64,000 nt of DNA from an uncultured Flavobacteriales bacterium (GCA_946479285.1 CAMLFH010000002.1:124001-188000), one strand, 5' to 3'; counted from the stretch's first letter, positions 16,013 through 25,335 are shown. Notes: generated by a model from the letters alone, not told the origin. Numbers and translations are program-made.

Positions 16013-18288
16013 TACTTTTTCACCGCTTTCAGTTCGTTGGAAAACGAATAAGGAAAATCCCCTTCCGCGAATTTGTGATCCAACGCGGGGGTTGCCGTCA
16101 TTTTAAAATCCAGTGTTACTCCTGTCAACAATTCGCTGTGTTTCAGGTAAAGCTTTGTATACAGTCTTTTATTAATCATTAAGGAAGAAACGTATTTGTT
16201 TTCAGCTGAATTTTCGGGAGCGTTCAACAGGATGGATTTTCCATTTTCCAAATGAATCACTGCTTTCTTAAACAAAGGTGCGCCCAAAACATATTCGTCT
16301 GTTGCCGGACAAACCGGGTAGAACCCCAGTGCTGAAAAAATGTACCAGGCTGAAGTCTGTCCGTTGTCCTCGTCGCCGCAATAACCATCCGGTGTTGGTT
16401 TGTACAGGCGATTGAGAACCTCTCGTGCCCAATATTGCGCTTTCGCCGGTGCTCCTGCATAATTATACAAATAGATCATATGCTGAATCGGCTGGTTGCC
16501 ATGCGCATATTGTCCCATATTGGCAATCTGCATTTCTTTGATCTCATGGATCATTCCTCCGTAATAACTGTCGTCGTAAACCGGTGGAAGACTGAAAACA
16601 GAATCGAGTTTTGCTGTAAAGCGTTCCTTTCCGCCCATCAGGTCTATCAATCCCTGCACATCGTGAAAAACAGACCAGGTATAATGCCAGCTGTTCCCTT
16701 CCGTAAATGCATCGCCCCATTTGAAAGGATTGAAAGGCGTTTGAAATTTTCCATCTGCGTTCTTACCGCGCATCATGCCTGAGGAAGGATCGAATAGGTT
16801 CTTGTAATTCTGACAACGGGCTGCATACAGATCAATTTCTTCCTGCGGGCGTCTCAATGCCTTTGCCAATTGGTAGATCGCAAAATCATCGTAAGCATAT
16901 TCAAGTGTTCTGGCCGCATTTTCATTGATCTTTACATCATAGGGAACGTAGCCCAGTTTGTTGTAATACTCGACTCCGAATCGACCTACTGCGCTCATGG
17001 GACCTTCGTTGTTTGCTCCGTGAAGCAATGCTTCGTATAGCTTTTCGATGTCGTAGCCGCGCAATCCTTTGATGTAGGCATCCGAAACAATGGAAGCTGA
17101 GTTGTTCCCGATCATGATATCGGCAAATCCGGGACTCGACCATTCGGGAAGAAAACCGCCTTCCAGGTAATCGTTCACCAATCCTTCCTGCATTTCACGG
17201 TTGATTTCCGGGTAAACCAAATTCAACAAAGGGTAAAGCGCCCGGAACGTATCCCAGAATCCGGTCCCGCCAAACATTTTTCCGGGAAGTACTTTCCCAT
17301 TGTAAGGACTCCAATGCACTTCTTTCCCGGCCGCATCGATCTCGTATAATTTGTTCGGAAAGAACAGTGTACGGTACAAACAGGAATAGAATGTGCGCAT
17401 TTGTTCTTCGGTTCCGCCGGAAACTTCGATTTTACCCAGAGTTTGGTTCCAGCGTAATTCCGCAATATTACGTACAGCATCAAAATCATTACTGCCAACT
17501 TCCCGCTGCAGGTTCAAAGCTGCTTGTTCTTCCGAGATAAACGATGAAGCTACTTTTAGCTGTACCTGCTCGCCTTTTTTTGTCTTAAATCCAACTACCA
17601 TTCCCGAATGATTGGAAGTGGATTCTTCCTGTTTGCCGGCTAATTTTCCATCTGAAGCGACTGAGTAGAATTCAATATCGCGATCCAGGTAAATGACGAA
17701 ATAGTTCTTGAAATTCGTAAGCTTACCGCGGGCATAGCGTTTTGTATAGCCAACAATCTTCCGCTCTTTGGGGAAAACCTTCACATAAGAACCACGATCC
17801 AGGGCATCAATCACAATAAAAGAACTGTCGCTTTTCGGGAATGTAAAACGGAAAACCGCGGCGCGCTCTGTTGGAGTTATCTCCGTTGTAATATCACAAT
17901 CTGCCAGGTAAACACTGTAATAATGCGGTTTTGAAACTTCCGATTTATGAGAAAACCAGCTTGCCCGTTCGTTTTGATCGAAGACTACTTTTCCGCTCCC
18001 CGGCATGAGCGCGAATTGCCCGTAATCATTCATCCAGGGAGAAGGCTGATGTGTCTGTTTAAACCCGCGCAGTTGGTCGGCACCGTACTGGTAAGCCCAG
18101 CCATCACCCATGACGTTCGTTTGCGGGGTCCACAGGTTCATTCCCCAGGGTAGACCGATAGCAGGATAGGTATTCCCGTTGGAAAGTTCCATTTTGGAAT
18201 CCGTTCCCATCAATGGATTGACATAATCGACCGGTTTTTGCTGAGCAACTACCGTAAAAGGAATCAATAGCAAGAATAAGTGTTTCAT
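16012..18288 (-). CDS. GH92 family alpha-mannosidase, exported
   Basis: 758 residues from the ATG at 18288 (MKHLFLLLIPFTVVAQ, a signal peptide); the frame can be extended only to a TTG at 18300. GH92 landmarks: YVNPLMGTDS near the mature N-terminus, GYTKRYARG, FGGTGFWDTFRALYPLL, EGNSWHYTWSVFHDVQG with the likely acid Glu, HGNQPIQHMIYLYNYAG, and CGDEDNGQTSAWYIFSALGF near the C-terminus. GH92 enzymes are calcium-dependent exo-alpha-mannosidases acting on N-glycans or yeast mannan. No SusC/SusD pair or other carbohydrate enzyme is nearby, so it is not in a classical polysaccharide locus. Confidence 0.95.
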   Translation of the reverse strand: MKHLFLLLIPFTVVAQQKPVDYVNPLMGTDSKMELSNGNTYPAIGLPWGMNLWTPQTNVMGDGWAYQYGADQLRGFKQTHQPSPWMNDYGQFALMPGSGKVVFDQNERASWFSHKSEVSKPHYYSVYLADCDITTEITPTERAAVFRFTFPKSDSSFIVIDALDRGSYVKVFPKERKIVGYTKRYARGKLTNFKNYFVIYLDRDIEFYSVASDGKLAGKQEESTSNHSGMVVGFKTKKGEQVQLKVASSFISEEQAALNLQREVGSNDFDAVRNIAELRWNQTLGKIEVSGGTEEQMRTFYSCLYRTLFFPNKLYEIDAAGKEVHWSPYNGKVLPGKMFGGTGFWDTFRALYPLLNLVYPEINREMQEGLVNDYLEGGFLPEWSSPGFADIMIGNNSASIVSDAYIKGLRGYDIEKLYEALLHGANNEGPMSAVGRFGVEYYNKLGYVPYDVKINENAARTLEYAYDDFAIYQLAKALRRPQEEIDLYAARCQNYKNLFDPSSGMMRGKNADGKFQTPFNPFKWGDAFTEGNSWHYTWSVFHDVQGLIDLMGGKERFTAKLDSVFSLPPVYDDSYYGGMIHEIKEMQIANMGQYAHGNQPIQHMIYLYNYAGAPAKAQYWAREVLNRLYKPTPDGYCGDEDNGQTSAWYIFSALGFYPVCPATDEYVLGAPLFKKAVIHLENGKSILLNAPENSAENKYVSSLMINKRLYTKLYLKHSELLTGVTLDFKMTATPALDHKFAEGDFPYSFSNELKAVKK

Positions 18289-18390
18289 GGAGTTCTTCAA
18301 ATCAGTTCACAAGATAATTACCAATTGCGAATTACCAGTTACTAATTATTGAGATAATTGAATTGTTCTACTACTCTTCTTCCTTAACAC

Positions 18391-18987
18391 TTAAAAGCTG
18401 TAAACAATTTTTATATCTGAAGCTTTGATGTTTTTGATCAACCGGAACAGGAAAAATCCAATAAAAGATAATCCTATGATTAAAAAAGCAGTTGGTCCGA
18501 TAGCTTTAAAGGCATCTGATATCGCGCGACTTTTGGCACTTTTTGCCTCAATTAATTTTTCCGATGCCCCCAAACAACAACCCACCGTTAATAATCCGAT
18601 CATAATTATCGGAATTGCATTTCGTCCTACACGGGAATACGGATCATTTGTCTCTATTTTCGTTTTCAAACCGCATGCCTTTGCCAGGTCTTTGCAAAAA
18701 GCCGTTCGGCTTTCACCGTTGCTAATTTGCAGACCATATTTCTTCCGTTTTCTGGCGCTACCGGACCAAAAGAAGAAGTCTTCCGCTTTTTGATAGCAGA
18801 TGATTTCTTCAATCGATTCTAGTTGAACGACTGTATATCCGTTTCTACCGGATTTGTTTCCATTTGCAGCATTTTTTAGCGCATCAAAGGTTTCGTGGTC
18901 CACTTGAAACGAAATATACAGGTACTCGTCATCGAATCCGGCACAGGCCGGTTTATCTGAAGTGAGTTTGACGAGCGTGTTTTTCAT
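18391..18987 (-). CDS. Hypothetical protein with two C-terminal TM helices
   Basis: 198 residues: a soluble N-terminal part of about 115 residues (strands around YLYISFQVDHETFDALKNAA and YTVVQLESIEEIICYQ), then two hydrophobic helices (AIPIIMIGLLTVGCCLG and PTAFLIIGLSFIGFFLF) and a short tail. Not recognised. The start at 18987 is supported by a promoter-like TTG-N20-TAATTTTA ending 7 nt before the ATG. It follows the VOC gene by 29 nt. Confidence 0.7.
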   Translation of the reverse strand: MKNTLVKLTSDKPACAGFDDEYLYISFQVDHETFDALKNAANGNKSGRNGYTVVQLESIEEIICYQKAEDFFFWSGSARKRKKYGLQISNGESRTAFCKDLAKACGLKTKIETNDPYSRVGRNAIPIIMIGLLTVGCCLGASEKLIEAKSAKSRAISDAFKAIGPTAFLIIGLSFIGFFLFRLIKNIKASDIKIVYSF

Positions 18988-18994
18988 AGCGAAA

Positions 18995-19025
18995 TAAAAT
19001 TAATCGCTTTTATTCCTTATCCCAA
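18995..19025 (-). promoter_or_regulatory. Bacteroidota -33/-7 promoter
   Basis: On the minus strand TTG (19025-19023), 20 nt, TAATTTTA (19002-18995), then 7 nt to the ATG at 18987. The -33 element lies inside the 3' end of the VOC gene. One mismatch to TAnnTTTG. Confidence 0.4.
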
Positions 19026-19439
19026 CTTCTGCTTCAAAATCTCCAAATAATGCACATTGGTCATGATGCCCAAAATATTCCCAAACGGGTCAACCACTGA
19101 AGCGGTCACAAATGTTCCTTTTCCCTGGCTGTGATCGGTAATTGGCAAAAACTCTTTAGCGCCCATGGAAATTAAACGATCGAATGTCGCCTTCAAATCG
19201 TCTACATGCCAATGCACAATCGCTCCTGATGGCTTGGCAGAATACCCTTCCGGTGCGTAAGCCGCATCGATAATTCCCAATTCCTGCTGGTAATCTCCAA
19301 TTCGAAACTCTGTATAACCCGGAACATTGAAATAAGGTTCGATTCCCAAAAATTCGGAATACCACTTTTTGGCTGCTGCATGATCTGCTGCGTAAAAATT
19401 CACGGTTGCCAAACCTCTTAAAGCTGCTGAATTACTCAT
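19017..19439 (-). CDS. VOC (glyoxalase/bleomycin-resistance) family protein
   Basis: 140 residues, a single VOC unit of two beta-alpha-beta-beta-beta modules: LATVNFYAADHAAAKKWYSEFLGIEPYF at the start, IVHWHVDDLKATFDRLISMG and VVDPFGNILGIMTNVHY at the end. Metal-ligand candidates are the N-terminal strand residue, His of IVHWHV and the Glu/Asn of the last strand. VOC proteins isomerise, cleave or sequester small molecules; the ligand is unknown. A -7-like TATCTTTG (minus strand, 19475-19468) lies 28 nt upstream of the ATG. Confidence 0.9.
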   Translation of the reverse strand: MSNSAALRGLATVNFYAADHAAAKKWYSEFLGIEPYFNVPGYTEFRIGDYQQELGIIDAAYAPEGYSAKPSGAIVHWHVDDLKATFDRLISMGAKEFLPITDHSQGKGTFVTASVVDPFGNILGIMTNVHYLEILKQKLG

Positions 19440-19589
19440 AATCTTTGTTTTTAATTTGTTTCTAAATCAAAGATATGACCATGAAGTGACAACCTTGTGT
19501 CAGGGGTTAGAAAGACTCTGAAAATATGTTTTGCCGCAATCGGGTTCAGTTATCAATTCGAAAAGCTGATTTAAGCTAAAAAGAGTTAG

Positions 19590-19841
19590 TTATTGTTCCA
19601 GTTTTTGGAGAAGCGCCTTTAACGCATGTACTACGTTTTCTGCATTGAACCGATCCATGTTCTCGCAGTCCAATTTCAAATTGAAAAGATACGATGAATA
19701 AGACGGACTCACAGGTGTAATACTTTCAATATCTATAATGGTATTATAAATATTAATCTTAAACTCTTCAAAATTTTTTGTTTCCTCGTACGCTTTTTCG
19801 TAATTTGCCAATTGCGTATCAATTAACTTATTAGTTTTCAT
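19590..19841 (-). CDS. Small hypothetical protein
   Basis: 83 residues from the ATG at 19841 (MKTNKLIDTQLANYEKAYEE); a longer frame uses a TTG at 19871. The protein is acidic and helical, ends ALKALLQKLEQ, and has no signal peptide. Protein-like composition and the clean ATG support it as a gene, but I find no family. The flanks (19440-19589 and 19842-20100) are AT-rich and gene-free; the latter contains a GGCAC...GTGCC inverted repeat near 19914-19941. Confidence 0.5.
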   Translation of the reverse strand: MKTNKLIDTQLANYEKAYEETKNFEEFKINIYNTIIDIESITPVSPSYSSYLFNLKLDCENMDRFNAENVVHALKALLQKLEQ

Positions 19842-20100
19842 GTCTTCAGTAAATGGATAGTTGTTAAACAAATTTGCTTAGTTCCGATACAAATAAAAAA
19901 TACATTAATAGTTGTGGCACAGTGTTATTTTTTGTGCCGATTATTGTGGTGACGTTCTTTATTTCAGTCAATTCTATGTTCAAAATTGAATTCATAATAC
20001 TATTACGTTCAATTAAACAACCATGGTTTCATAAAGCAAATCTACTAATTAAACACAATCGTGTTATAGCTGTACTGTTAAATATTTCGAATTTTCTATT

Positions 20101-20385
20101 ATGAATACGAAGTCATTCAATCATATACTGGGAAGAGAGGTGAAAAGAGTGCGTGAGGAGAAGGGGATTACCCAGGAAGAATTGGCTTCACGCATGAATG
20201 TAAATGCTCAAAACATATCCAGTTATGAACGTGGAGAACGCTGTCCTTCATTGTTCTGGATGAATCGTTTGTACGAAGCTTTGGAAATCGATCCTGCAAA
20301 ATTCACAGAAATTCTTTACCAGAAATTGAACGAAAAATCCATTGAACCGGATATCCTTGATTTAGACCTGCCACTGGAGAACTAA
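20101..20385 (+). CDS. XRE-type helix-turn-helix regulator
   Basis: 94 residues, mostly one Cro/C1-type HTH: LGREVKRVREEKGITQEELA then NVNAQNISSYERGERCPSL and LYEALEIDPAKFTEIL. It binds DNA as a dimer in this family; no ligand domain is present. One of the few plus-strand genes here. It sits downstream of a 259-nt AT-rich gap that holds a small palindrome (AACAC-aatc-GTGTT, 20052-20065), a possible own operator. Its stop overlaps the stop of the convergent WYL gene. Confidence 0.9.
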   Translation: MNTKSFNHILGREVKRVREEKGITQEELASRMNVNAQNISSYERGERCPSLFWMNRLYEALEIDPAKFTEILYQKLNEKSIEPDILDLDLPLEN

Positions 20386-21083
20386 ACCCCGGCATGTTTA
20401 TCAAAATACTCTTTTAGTGTCATGTTGTGAGGCTCAAAATGATCCATTAACACCAGCAAACTTTTAATCCTATCCAGCCGAAAATAGCGGAATTCTTTCC
20501 GAAAACGACAAAAAGCCAGCAGCAACCAGTTTCCATTAACAGCCAATAAGGCAAAAGGCTCAATGATCCGTTCGCTCGTTTCGTCGCTATCTGCTTTTTG
20601 ATAATGCATTTTTACCAGGTTGAAATTGGTCAGCGCCAACTGCAGGGATGATAAGTAATTACTGGTTCGGTCCTCAGAACTGTTTTGAGCAATTGCAATG
20701 CGGTCTGACAATAGGTTTGCGCCATCTTTCGTCCTTTCGCGCAATACGGATTTGATCTTAGTAATGGCGTCCGTGTAATCTTTGATAAAAGAAACATCTT
20801 TGTTTTTCAGAACGAATTGCTCAGCAGTGATCAGTGCATTTGCTTCGCGCTCGCTGAATGTAACAGGTGGAATGCGGTAACCTTCCATCAATGAATAGCC
20901 CTTCCCTTCTTCCGTAATGATCGGTACTCCGGATTGTTCCAGGGCGCGGATATCACGGTAAATGGTGCGAACGCTTACGTCGAATTTAGCAGCCAAAGAA
21001 GTTGCCGTCACCAGGCGCGTGGACTGCAGCTGCAATAGAATTGCTGTTAATCGGGAAAGCCGGGATGTATCGTTGTCGTTCAT
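20382..21083 (-). CDS. WYL-domain (YafY-like) transcriptional regulator
   Basis: 233 residues: an N-terminal DeoR-type winged HTH (LSRLTAILLQLQSTRLVTAT then FDVSVRTIYRDIRALEQSGV, residues 8-56), a linker, and a WYL domain from about 140 (YQKADSDETSERIIEPFALL, NGNWLLLAFCRFRKEFRYFR). WYL proteins are ligand-responsive regulators, some binding nucleic acid or cyclic nucleotides, and are frequent in defence loci. The stop overlaps the convergent XRE gene by 4 nt; no target is evident. Confidence 0.93.
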   Translation of the reverse strand: MNDNDTSRLSRLTAILLQLQSTRLVTATSLAAKFDVSVRTIYRDIRALEQSGVPIITEEGKGYSLMEGYRIPPVTFSEREANALITAEQFVLKNKDVSFIKDYTDAITKIKSVLRERTKDGANLLSDRIAIAQNSSEDRTSNYLSSLQLALTNFNLVKMHYQKADSDETSERIIEPFALLAVNGNWLLLAFCRFRKEFRYFRLDRIKSLLVLMDHFEPHNMTLKEYFDKHAGV

Positions 21084-21091
21084 ACAGGTTC

Positions 21092-22051
21092 CTATTTGAT
21101 CGTTACCTGCGAAGTTTTAAGCACTCTAACATCTCCCATTTTCACATTCACAAATGAGTTACTATCTATTATCCAGGAAGATTTCATATCAAAATTGGCA
21201 ATTACATGCTCTTCCACATCAAATTGATCAATAGGAACTTGTTTGGCCCTGCCTTTTGAAACAATGTATTGCTGATAAGCACTCTTTTTATCGTAATCGT
21301 ATTTATAATTGATGTTCAATTTCGAATTTATCAAGGAACTATTAATTACAATATTTGCAGGGCTCTCTGAGTTTCCATGATTTACTTCATCAATATCATA
21401 AACCATCGTTTCCACAATAAGCGTTTCGTTCAATGTATATGGAAAGCTATAGGCCTGGAAAATATAATTGAATGAATTCATCATGGTATTCATGATCGGA
21501 GTCAATTTATCTTTCATCACCCCACTTACTTTTCTTTGAATTTCTGCTTTCTTCTTTTCATCCAGCTCCATTTTCAAAGAAGTAATCGTTTTATTCATTA
21601 CCGATACAACCATTTCCTCAATAGATTTTGCCAATTCCTCCTGATTCTTCACGTCAAACGCCTGACCGGTGTTTTTATTTACGAGGAATGAATATTCGAA
21701 ATCCGAGAATTTTTGCTGCAGCTCAGCCATCATCATTTCCATCATTTCCTGCAGCGATCCCGTATTTATCATTTCTGATTTTAAGGTGAAATCCGGATTG
21801 ATATTTATCTGTTTGAATAAAACTTCATAGATCGTATCGCGTTTGCTTACAATTTTAATCTTGTAATTCGAACCAACTCCTGTTGCCATCAGGATCGAAT
21901 CACCCTGGTACACTACAGTAGAATCCATTTGAGAAACCGTTTTCTCTGTCCCGGAAAGCCAATTTACATTTACGTATTCCGGATCTTTCTCCATTTGGGA
22001 AGATGCATTCTGTATACATGCAAAAAATGCTATTATAATTAAACTTTTCAT
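21092..22051 (-). CDS. Exported hypothetical protein (DUF6263-like)
   Basis: 319 residues with a signal peptide (MKSLIIIAFFACIQNASSQ). The rest is a beta-rich domain interrupted by a long helical, Met-rich stretch (SLQEMMEMMMAELQQKFSDF near 98-117, and EEMVVSVMNKTITSLKMELD). It looks like the DUF6263 proteins of Bacteroidota, though I cannot confirm this. It starts 1 nt after the stop of the LLM gene at 22053 and is therefore cotranscribed with that cytosolic oxidoreductase. Function unknown. Confidence 0.72.
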   Translation of the reverse strand: MKSLIIIAFFACIQNASSQMEKDPEYVNVNWLSGTEKTVSQMDSTVVYQGDSILMATGVGSNYKIKIVSKRDTIYEVLFKQININPDFTLKSEMINTGSLQEMMEMMMAELQQKFSDFEYSFLVNKNTGQAFDVKNQEELAKSIEEMVVSVMNKTITSLKMELDEKKKAEIQRKVSGVMKDKLTPIMNTMMNSFNYIFQAYSFPYTLNETLIVETMVYDIDEVNHGNSESPANIVINSSLINSKLNINYKYDYDKKSAYQQYIVSKGRAKQVPIDQFDVEEHVIANFDMKSSWIIDSNSFVNVKMGDVRVLKTSQVTIK

Positions 22052-22052
22052 T

Positions 22053-23081
22053 TTAAACTTGACTAATTCCTGCTTTCACAATCGGCGAAACCTTTGTTCC
22101 GATCAGTTCAATGGATTTCATCAGTTTCTCGTGCGGCATTCCTACATCCATCTGGAAGGTAAAGCGGGAAATTCCTCCAAGCGCTTCGCTGTGACGCAGG
22201 ATTTTCTCTGCAACTTCCGCGGGGTCTGCAACCAGCAATGCTCCAAAAGTTCCGTTTTGCAACTGGAACCGTTCAGGAGTAACTGCACCAAAACCTCTTT
22301 CTTTCCCGATCTTTGTGAACATTTCCGCATAACCCGGGTAATAATCTGCAAAGGCCTGTTCTTTTGTTTTGGCAACATATCCCAATGAATGCAAGCCAAC
22401 TTTCTGATTTTTCAAATCATGACCGGCTTTTTCCCAGGCTTCCTTGTACAAATCGATCAACGGACGAAAGCGATGTGTTTCTCCGCCAATCACTGCAACC
22501 ATCAACGGTAAACCTAATTCCCCGGCACGGGCAAACGAAGAAGGAGTTCCTCCTACTCCCAGCCAAACGGGTAGTTTTTCCTGCACAGGACGCGGGTAAA
22601 TTGCCTGGTTATTCAAGGGAGCACGAAATTTCCCGGACCAATTCACAATTTCATTTTGCTGAATGTGAAGTAATAGATCCAATTTCTCCCGAAACAAATC
22701 GTCGTAATCTTCCAATTCATATCCGAATAAGGGAAATGCCTCAATAAAAGATCCGCGACCGACCACCATTTCTGCTCTTCCGTTGGAAATCAAATCCAGC
22801 GTAGCGAAACTCTGAAATACTCTAACGGGATCAGCAGCACTGAGAACTGTCACAGCACTGGTCAATTTAATTTGCTTCGTTTTGGCAGCTGCTGCGGCCA
22901 GGATCATTGTTGGAGCGGAATCCAGGAACTCCTTCCGATGGTGTTCACCAATTCCAAATATGTCTAACCCGACCTGGTCAGCCAATTCGATACGTTCCAA
23001 TAATTGATTGACTGCCTGAGCATTGCTGATATTTTTATCTGCCGGTACTGCAGCAAAACTGTCGATTCCTATTTCCATCAT
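22053..23081 (-). CDS. LLM-class flavin-dependent oxidoreductase
   Basis: 342 residues with the luciferase-like TIM-barrel motifs: IELADQVGLDIFGIGEHHRK, IKLTSAVTVLSAADPVRVF, NGRAEMVVGRGSF, KLPVWLGVGGTPSSFARAGE and ISRFTFQMDVGMPHEKLMKS. It belongs to the group often found as conserved hypothetical F420/FMN-type oxidoreductases; FMN is the likely cofactor in this phylum. The start is the first of two adjacent ATGs. A promoter-like TTG-N19-TAATTTTA ends 4 nt before it, back to back with the promoter of the YwqK-type gene. Confidence 0.92.
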   Translation of the reverse strand: MMEIGIDSFAAVPADKNISNAQAVNQLLERIELADQVGLDIFGIGEHHRKEFLDSAPTMILAAAAAKTKQIKLTSAVTVLSAADPVRVFQSFATLDLISNGRAEMVVGRGSFIEAFPLFGYELEDYDDLFREKLDLLLHIQQNEIVNWSGKFRAPLNNQAIYPRPVQEKLPVWLGVGGTPSSFARAGELGLPLMVAVIGGETHRFRPLIDLYKEAWEKAGHDLKNQKVGLHSLGYVAKTKEQAFADYYPGYAEMFTKIGKERGFGAVTPERFQLQNGTFGALLVADPAEVAEKILRHSEALGGISRFTFQMDVGMPHEKLMKSIELIGTKVSPIVKAGISQV

Positions 23082-23085
23082 ACTT

Positions 23086-23115
23086 TAAAATTAAGCATTA
23101 TTTAATGGCTTTCAA
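23086..23115 (-). promoter_or_regulatory. Bacteroidota -33/-7 promoter, possibly leaderless
   Basis: Minus strand TTG (23115-23113), 19 nt, TAATTTTA (23093-23086), then 4 nt (AAGT) to the ATG at 23081. The -33 triplet is one base away from the -33 triplet of the divergent plus-strand promoter. Confidence 0.5.
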
Positions 23116-23116
23116 C

Positions 23117-23148
23117 TTGGTGGATTGAATCTAAAATCCCTAATTTTG
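23117..23148 (+). promoter_or_regulatory. Bacteroidota -33/-7 promoter, possibly leaderless
   Basis: Plus strand TTG (23117-23119), 21 nt, exact TAATTTTG (23141-23148), then 4 nt (GAAG) to the ATG at 23153. Mirrors the minus-strand promoter at 23086-23115; the two -33 elements form CAA-c-TTG. Confidence 0.5.
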
Positions 23149-23152
23149 GAAG

Positions 23153-25300
23153 ATGCACCGATTGCTTCTGTTTCTATTCCTTTTTTGCGGACTTATTTCC
23201 TTTGGGCAAAATTCCCTGTTAAATACAGCTTTTACCTGGTTCGGCAAAGTGGATAGGACGGCCATTGATTCGTATCTGAAAAGCAACAACTATCAATTCA
23301 TCAGTGAAACAGATTCTACCAAGTTTCATGGAGTAAACTATTCACTTGTAAAGACCGAAAATGGAACACAGCCTTTCATCAAACTTCTTTTAAGTGATAC
23401 CGCTTTGGAATTTATTTCTTTGGATACTTACGGACATAAAACGGATCTTTCAATCTTAAAGAACGCACGTTTCAAATCGATTGGTACGGATATCAACGGC
23501 AATTTCATCACAACAACTTACGACAATGGAGCATTTTTGATCCACGAAGATTACGAAGCTGTAGGAAATCCGTTGGGCAAGGGCGAAATTGCTTATTTCC
23601 GCTACCGGATCTTCCGTAAGTTCGGACCGTTTGATAAAATGAACGGCGAAAAGGTTTCATTTTCAGCAGACGGCACAAAAATCTCAGAGAACTACAGAAA
23701 CGGGCTTTTAGACGGAGAACGGACCTTCTATTTTCCGAATGGAACGGTGAAAAGAACAGAAAACTACCGCGCGGGCAGATTAAATGGTATTGCAAGTGAT
23801 TACAATCAACAGGGAAAGTTGATTCACAGTTCCACCCACAGCTACCACTGGAAATACGGGATGGAAAAATGGTACAACAGGGAAGGAAAACTCGTTAAAT
23901 CCTTGCAATGGCAGCGCGACATCCCTGTTGGGACAGAAAAACAGACTTTCAATGGAACAACGATCGGAAGCATTCCTTATGTAAAAGGTGTGAAACAAGG
24001 ATTGGCAAAAGTTCCTGTTTACGAGGAAGAATTGATCGATACTTTAAATGCTGAACCCTTGGGAATTGAAACTGTAAATTTCGAAAACGGCATGAAAACA
24101 GGCAAAGCTGCTTGTTTTCGTTTCGGATCTAATGACACGTTGTACACCGCATTCTATAAAGCTGGAAAATTGGATAGTATTTATACCTGGTATCAACAAC
24201 CAATGTATTCCTATTACAAAAACGTTCCTCGTTTCACAAAAACATTTATCAACGGATTAGAGCATGGAGCCCGCACTTATGTCATAACTGCCGGCCCATT
24301 AAAAGATTCGGTTTATAAGATCGAACCTTACAAAAATGGAAAATTGGATGGATTGGTCATTCAATATTACAAAAAGAACGAACACAAAACTCCTGAATTC
24401 ATTCCGGGAGAATGGGTTCCAAATTATTCTTTCGAAACCTGGCAAACGGGAGTTAAAAACGGACCTTTCCTATTCAGGCAAGATTCTATGACCTACAGCA
24501 AAGGAAATTATATCAATGGAAGATTGGATGGCGCTTATGAAGAAGACATGATCCTTGAGAAAAAGCGGTTTAAAATTACCGGGGCTTATCAAAACGGACT
24601 TAAAACCGGTGAATGGACTACTAACAATGTTTTCGACAGTATTGTTGTTTCGGAGTATTTCGATCAGAACAGGAAACATGGCACGAGTTTAAAAACGATA
24701 AAAGGTTTGAAAACAGAAGAGCGTTTTTATAAGAATGATACCCTTCAACGCTTGAGATTTTATGAACCGAACTCCGATTACAGATATTATGTGATTGATT
24801 TTCATGAAAATAGCAATTCGGCACTTGTATTGGTCGAGACATTCATAGAAGACACGTTCAATTTACACTCTTATACTTTCGGCATAAGTGGAAATTCCAA
24901 TCAAGACTCCCTACTTATCCGATTTGTCAGGTTGATAGAGAACGAGTCCGAAGCAACTCAATCTCTGAATGGTCCGTTTGTTTCGAGCACTCCGGAATAT
25001 CAAAAAAAAGGAAATTATGAAAATGGGAAACTAACCGGAACAATCACGATTAACCATTCAGACGCTGAACTATTGGAGTTAATCATGTATCAAAACGGTT
25101 TGATCACCAATTACTTTTATTCTAAATCACAGTCATCTGAACCATATTCCGGAACATTCATTTCTGCAGTAAACGGCGAGCATATTGCTGTAAAAGACGG
25201 TTTGCGACATGGTTGGTGCGTTGAATATGATAAGTCAAGGAAGGAGATCAAAAGAACGAAATACGTGAAAGGTATTGTCAAAAAGACAGTGAATTCATAA
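23153..25300 (+). CDS. YwqK-type (MORN-variant) repeat protein, exported
   Basis: 715 residues with a signal peptide (MHRLLLFLFLFCGLISFGQ). The body carries many MORN_2/YwqK repeats of about 22 residues, e.g. ISENYRNGLLDGERTFYFPN, RTENYRAGRLNGIASDYNQQ, SKGNYINGRLDGAYEEDM, KITGAYQNGLKTGEWTTNN and KKGNYENGKLTGTITINHSD. The repeats form beta-hairpin arrays on the cell envelope. Related proteins are annotated as YwqK antitoxins, but that label rests on similarity only and no toxin partner is visible. It ends at a hairpin shared with the convergent gene at 25314. Confidence 0.9.
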   Translation: MHRLLLFLFLFCGLISFGQNSLLNTAFTWFGKVDRTAIDSYLKSNNYQFISETDSTKFHGVNYSLVKTENGTQPFIKLLLSDTALEFISLDTYGHKTDLSILKNARFKSIGTDINGNFITTTYDNGAFLIHEDYEAVGNPLGKGEIAYFRYRIFRKFGPFDKMNGEKVSFSADGTKISENYRNGLLDGERTFYFPNGTVKRTENYRAGRLNGIASDYNQQGKLIHSSTHSYHWKYGMEKWYNREGKLVKSLQWQRDIPVGTEKQTFNGTTIGSIPYVKGVKQGLAKVPVYEEELIDTLNAEPLGIETVNFENGMKTGKAACFRFGSNDTLYTAFYKAGKLDSIYTWYQQPMYSYYKNVPRFTKTFINGLEHGARTYVITAGPLKDSVYKIEPYKNGKLDGLVIQYYKKNEHKTPEFIPGEWVPNYSFETWQTGVKNGPFLFRQDSMTYSKGNYINGRLDGAYEEDMILEKKRFKITGAYQNGLKTGEWTTNNVFDSIVVSEYFDQNRKHGTSLKTIKGLKTEERFYKNDTLQRLRFYEPNSDYRYYVIDFHENSNSALVLVETFIEDTFNLHSYTFGISGNSNQDSLLIRFVRLIENESEATQSLNGPFVSSTPEYQKKGNYENGKLTGTITINHSDAELLELIMYQNGLITNYFYSKSQSSEPYSGTFISAVNGEHIAVKDGLRHGWCVEYDKSRKEIKRTKYVKGIVKKTVNS

Positions 25301-25335
25301 ATTGAATCCCTGATTAAACTATTTCAGGATTCAAT
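25301..25335. terminator. Hairpin between convergent genes
   Basis: ATTGAATCC-c-TGA and TCA-GGATTCAAT pair with one bulged C and a 10-nt loop. It starts right after the stop of 23153-25300 and includes the last codons of 25314-25814. There is no long T-tract, so termination is a moderate inference. Confidence 0.4.

Noticed and set aside
19914..19941. GGCAC...GTGCC inverted repeat as operator of the XRE gene
   Set aside because: Five-bp arms and 160 nt from the start codon; not strong enough to list as a site.
23153..25300. YwqK-type protein as an antitoxin of a toxin-antitoxin pair
   Set aside because: The antitoxin label for this repeat type rests on similarity; the protein is exported and 715 residues long, with no toxin neighbour.
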